From DASYAN01 sp036501345 (GTDB lineage Bacteria; Chloroflexota; Ktedonobacteria; Ktedonobacterales; Ktedonobacteraceae): a stretch of 6,149 bases of DNA. Both the position numbers and the translations under genes were made by a program. The DNA lies in NCBI GenBank assembly GCA_036501345.1, contig DASYAN010000528.1:1-6149 (forward strand), read 5' to 3'. Shown one piece after another: positions 3,769 through 6,149 of this stretch (the first letter of the stretch is position 1; every line of letters starts with the position of its first letter). Below the pieces are notes generated by a model, which saw nothing but the letters and a program-made list of their open reading frames with translations, was not told the DNA's origin and ran no database searches.

Positions 3769-6149
3769 TTAGCGATTTTTAGCCATTGCGTTAGCAGTCT
3801 TCGCCGAGGTATGCCCATTCGTCCTCCCATGGACTGTCGTTTCATCTTGGGTACTCTCGCCATCAGTATCGGCAAGCATTGCTATTGTCGTTTTCTTACG
3901 TGTTGTCTTACTGCCCGTTGCACTTGCACCATTTATATTCGGTTCTGTAACTGCTTCTTCCGAGGTTTTCTTTTTGCGTGTATTGCGTATTGTTTTACTT
4001 TTCGTTGTTTTTGGTGTTTTTGATTTTCTTTCTGAAGACGCGTCTGCTGAAGCCTTCTTTTTACCTGTGCTACGCGTTGCCTTACTGCGTGTCCCACTCG
4101 CACCACTTGAACTACCCTCTGAACTTGCTTCTCCTGAGGCTTTCTTTCGACGCGTAGTACGCTTCGACTGTGCATCTCCAGTCTGTCGTGGTTTTTCTTC
4201 TACGTTGCGCTGAGCGGCAATGACTTCCTCATAACATACAGGATCCTGCCCTACTTTGGGAATAACCATTAAGCTGCCACACTTCGGGCAAGGATCAGGC
4301 ACGGGCCGCTCCCAAACGGCAAAATTACATGCTGGGTAGTTATTACAGCCATAAAAGACACGTTTTTTCTGCCGCGTTTTACGCTCCACAAGATCACCCT
4401 TGCACGAGGGACAGTGAGCACCAGTCTTCATCACAAAAGAGCGGCGATAGCGACATTCGGGAAAGCCAGAGCACGAAATGAAGCGGCCAAAACGTCCTGT
4501 ACGGATTACTAAGTTACGCTCTCCACATTCAGGACATAACTCGTCAATTTCCTCCAACGGCTTCTGCACGCGATCCATCTCAGCTTCTGCTTTTTCCATC
4601 GTGACCTTGAAATCACCGTAGAAGCTGCGCAGGAATTCAGTCCAGGAGCAACGCCCATCTTCCACCTCATCTAGCTTGCGTTCCATTCCGGCAGTAAACC
4701 CGATATCAACAATATCAGAAAAATGCTTATTGAGCATCTCGTTAACTGTCTCACCCAACCATGTGGGAACAAAGCGCCGCTGTTCCTGATCGACATAGCC
4801 GCGATCTTGAATGGTACTAATGATCGGAACATAGGTACTGGGACGACCAATACCCTGTTCTTCTAATTCTTTTATTAAGCTCGCCTCAGAATAACGGGGA
4901 GGAGGCTGCGTGAAATGCTGCTCTGGCTTTAGCCCATGTGAGTCCAGTACTTCATTTACTTTCATCACAGGTAAAAGCTTTTCATCTTCCTCACGGGGCC
5001 AGACAGCATAGAAACCTTGAAATTTGAGATTGGAACCGGAAGCACGGAAGACATACTGCTTAGCAACAATATCAACTCGAACGGTATCAAAGATGGCAGG
5101 CATCATAAAGCTTGCAACAAAACGACGCCAGATCAAGTTGTACAACTTGAATTGATCAGACGATAAGTACGGTTTCATGGCTTGAGGAGTCAATGTTACA
5201 TCTGTTGGACGGATTGCTTCATGTGCATCCTGCGTTGTTGCTTTTGCCTTGCCAACACGTCCTTGACCGACATAAGGCTGGCCAAAAGCTTCAGCAATGT
5301 AAGCCTTTACTTTTCCCTGTGCCTCATCAGAGATACGAGTCGAGTCAGTACGCATATAGGTAATCAAACCCTGATGGCCACTAGCGCCTAGTTCAATCCC
5401 TTCGTAGAGCTGCTGGGCCAAACTCATGGTTTTCTTTGGCTTAAAGTAGAGTCGAACTGAGGCATCCTGCTGCATAGTACTCGTCGTATAAGGCAGATAT
5501 GGCTGACGGCGTTGTTCGCGTTCATCATATTTCAGCACACTATACGCCGCATCTTGCAGATCTGCGAGGATAGCATCGGACTCTTCCTTCGAAGAGATCT
5601 TAATACGCCCCTTGCCAACCTTCGTGGCCTTGCTACCATTCTGAGCATCAGTCGCATGTTGTTCCTCAGTCTCAGAGCCAGCCTCATCACCGTTCACAGC
5701 TGTTATATCCTTGAGCCGCGAGATTAACATCGCCTCAAAACGCTCTGGCTGTTTCTGTTTACTAAGCGTTGCAGTGATTGTCCAATACTCTTCAGGAACA
5801 AAAGCGCGGATTTCCGCCTCGCGATCACAGATTACACGCAGAGCAACGGACTGGACACGTCCGGCACTGGTACCGGATTGAACACGACGCCAGAGGAGCG
5901 GACTAATTTTATAGCCAACGAGACGATCCAATACACGACGAGCTTGCTGAGCATTAAAAAGATCCTCATTGATTTCACGGGGCTTTTTGATAGCATCCTG
6001 CACAGCCCCCTTAGTAATCTCATGGAAAACGGCACGATGCGGATTCTGTAGTCCCAGAATAGTTTTCAGCGACCAAGCGATGAATTCACCTTCACGATCA
6101 GGGTCTGGAGCCAGGTATACCTCATCGGCACGTTTGGATGCGGCCTTCA
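3769..6149 (-). CDS. topA: DNA topoisomerase I (type IA), 5' end beyond the window
   Basis: The frame is open from base 6149 to a TAA at 3771-3769, giving 792 residues without the true N-terminus; the GTG at 6003 is an internal valine codon. The enzyme relaxes negative supercoils by cutting one strand through a tyrosine. The fragment opens inside the TOPRIM domain with LAPDPDREGEFIAW (residues 12-25), where the two Asp and the Glu bind metal. Then come NAQQARRVLDRLVGYKISPL and SAGRVQSVALR, the catalytic GLITYMRTDSTRIS (Tyr codon 5358-5356, fragment residue 264), and EQGIGRPSTYVPIISTI. The C-terminus carries two full four-cysteine zinc modules (4536-4453 and 4413-4327). A third begins CPKC (4290-4279) but shows only one further cysteine (4236-4234). 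A hydrophilic loop of about 30 residues (5700-5605), acidic then basic, interrupts the middle. The last 150 or so residues are a Lys/Arg/Ser/Thr-rich tail with 29-residue repeats. A long hairpin follows the stop. Confidence 0.96.
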   Translation of the reverse strand, partial: KAASKRADEVYLAPDPDREGEFIAWSLKTILGLQNPHRAVFHEITKGAVQDAIKKPREINEDLFNAQQARRVLDRLVGYKISPLLWRRVQSGTSAGRVQSVALRVICDREAEIRAFVPEEYWTITATLSKQKQPERFEAMLISRLKDITAVNGDEAGSETEEQHATDAQNGSKATKVGKGRIKISSKEESDAILADLQDAAYSVLKYDEREQRRQPYLPYTTSTMQQDASVRLYFKPKKTMSLAQQLYEGIELGASGHQGLITYMRTDSTRISDEAQGKVKAYIAEAFGQPYVGQGRVGKAKATTQDAHEAIRPTDVTLTPQAMKPYLSSDQFKLYNLIWRRFVASFMMPAIFDTVRVDIVAKQYVFRASGSNLKFQGFYAVWPREEDEKLLPVMKVNEVLDSHGLKPEQHFTQPPPRYSEASLIKELEEQGIGRPSTYVPIISTIQDRGYVDQEQRRFVPTWLGETVNEMLNKHFSDIVDIGFTAGMERKLDEVEDGRCSWTEFLRSFYGDFKVTMEKAEAEMDRVQKPLEEIDELCPECGERNLVIRTGRFGRFISCSGFPECRYRRSFVMKTGAHCPSCKGDLVERKTRQKKRVFYGCNNYPACNFAVWERPVPDPCPKCGSLMVIPKVGQDPVCYEEVIAAQRNVEEKPRQTGDAQSKRTTRRKKASGEASSEGSSSGASGTRSKATRSTGKKKASADASSERKSKTPKTTKSKTIRNTRKKKTSEEAVTEPNINGASATGSKTTRKKTTIAMLADTDGESTQDETTVHGRTNGHTSAKTANAMAKNR
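3898..4158 (-). repeat. Three tandem 87-base (29-residue) repeats encoding the basic TopA tail
   Basis: The tail divides exactly into three units of 29 residues: 4158-4072, 4071-3985 and 3984-3898. Each has the form xTxxKK(A/T)Sx(E/D)A(S/V)(S/T)E, then a variable middle, then SKxxR at the end. Units 1 and 3 share GAS near residue 19 and match at about 62 of 87 bases by hand count; unit 2 has diverged in the middle to a Lys/Thr-rich stretch. A fourth unit seems to start (KKTT) but decays. The repeats keep the reading frame, so they look like an in-gene tandem duplication. Confidence 0.75.

Noticed and set aside
3811..4213. Several overlapping frames on both strands across the TopA tail
   Set aside because: They arise from the biased Lys/Arg/Ser/Thr codon composition of the repeats. 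The topA frame explains the region.
5832..6035. Separate small minus-strand frame near the right end and GTG at 6003 as the topA start
   Set aside because: The TOPRIM motif DPDREGE is encoded in the topA frame upstream of 6003, up to the window edge, so topA continues to 6149 and the other frame is a shadow.

Overview
This is an ordinary housekeeping stretch of a bacterial chromosome with five protein genes, two of them cut by the window edges. The gene set is universal bacterial metabolism and information processing: a ribosome quality-control factor, guanylate kinase, class II fructose-1,6-bisphosphatase, an isocitrate dehydrogenase and DNA topoisomerase I. Base composition looks close to even by eye (not counted). 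The style of the proteins recalls Chloroflexota, perhaps Ktedonobacteria: a Gmk with GKDS in the P-loop, a GlpX-type FBPase with an extended N-terminus, and a short IDH of the isopropylmalate-dehydrogenase type. That placement is an impression from protein character, not a search result.

Layout: 1-359 (minus) is the N-terminal third or less of an RqcH/Rqc2-family protein running off the left edge, with a good sigma-A-type promoter at 400-429. Bases 360-736 form a divergent intergenic region. On the plus strand gmk (737-1390) and glpX (1409-2419) are 18 bases apart and form a two-gene operon that ends at a hairpin terminator (2429-2468). This hairpin lies between convergent genes, so it may also serve the minus-strand isocitrate dehydrogenase (2480-3565). 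Upstream of that gene are its own extended -10 promoter and an 85-base folded element (3679-3763) that starts 5 bases after the stop codon of topA. topA (3769-6149, minus) lacks its first part beyond the right edge.

The genes do not form one pathway. Gmk supplies GDP from GMP, GlpX works in gluconeogenesis, IDH in the citric acid cycle, RqcH in rescue of stalled large ribosomal subunits, and TopA in relaxing negative supercoils. I found no mobile element, CRISPR array, tRNA, rRNA or defence system, and I do not see an undescribed multi-gene system. The most notable details are three tandem 29-residue basic repeats in the TopA tail, an NADP-type cofactor signature in an IDH of short length, a Glu-Arg pair where RqcH proteins usually have Asp-Arg, and the folded element after topA.
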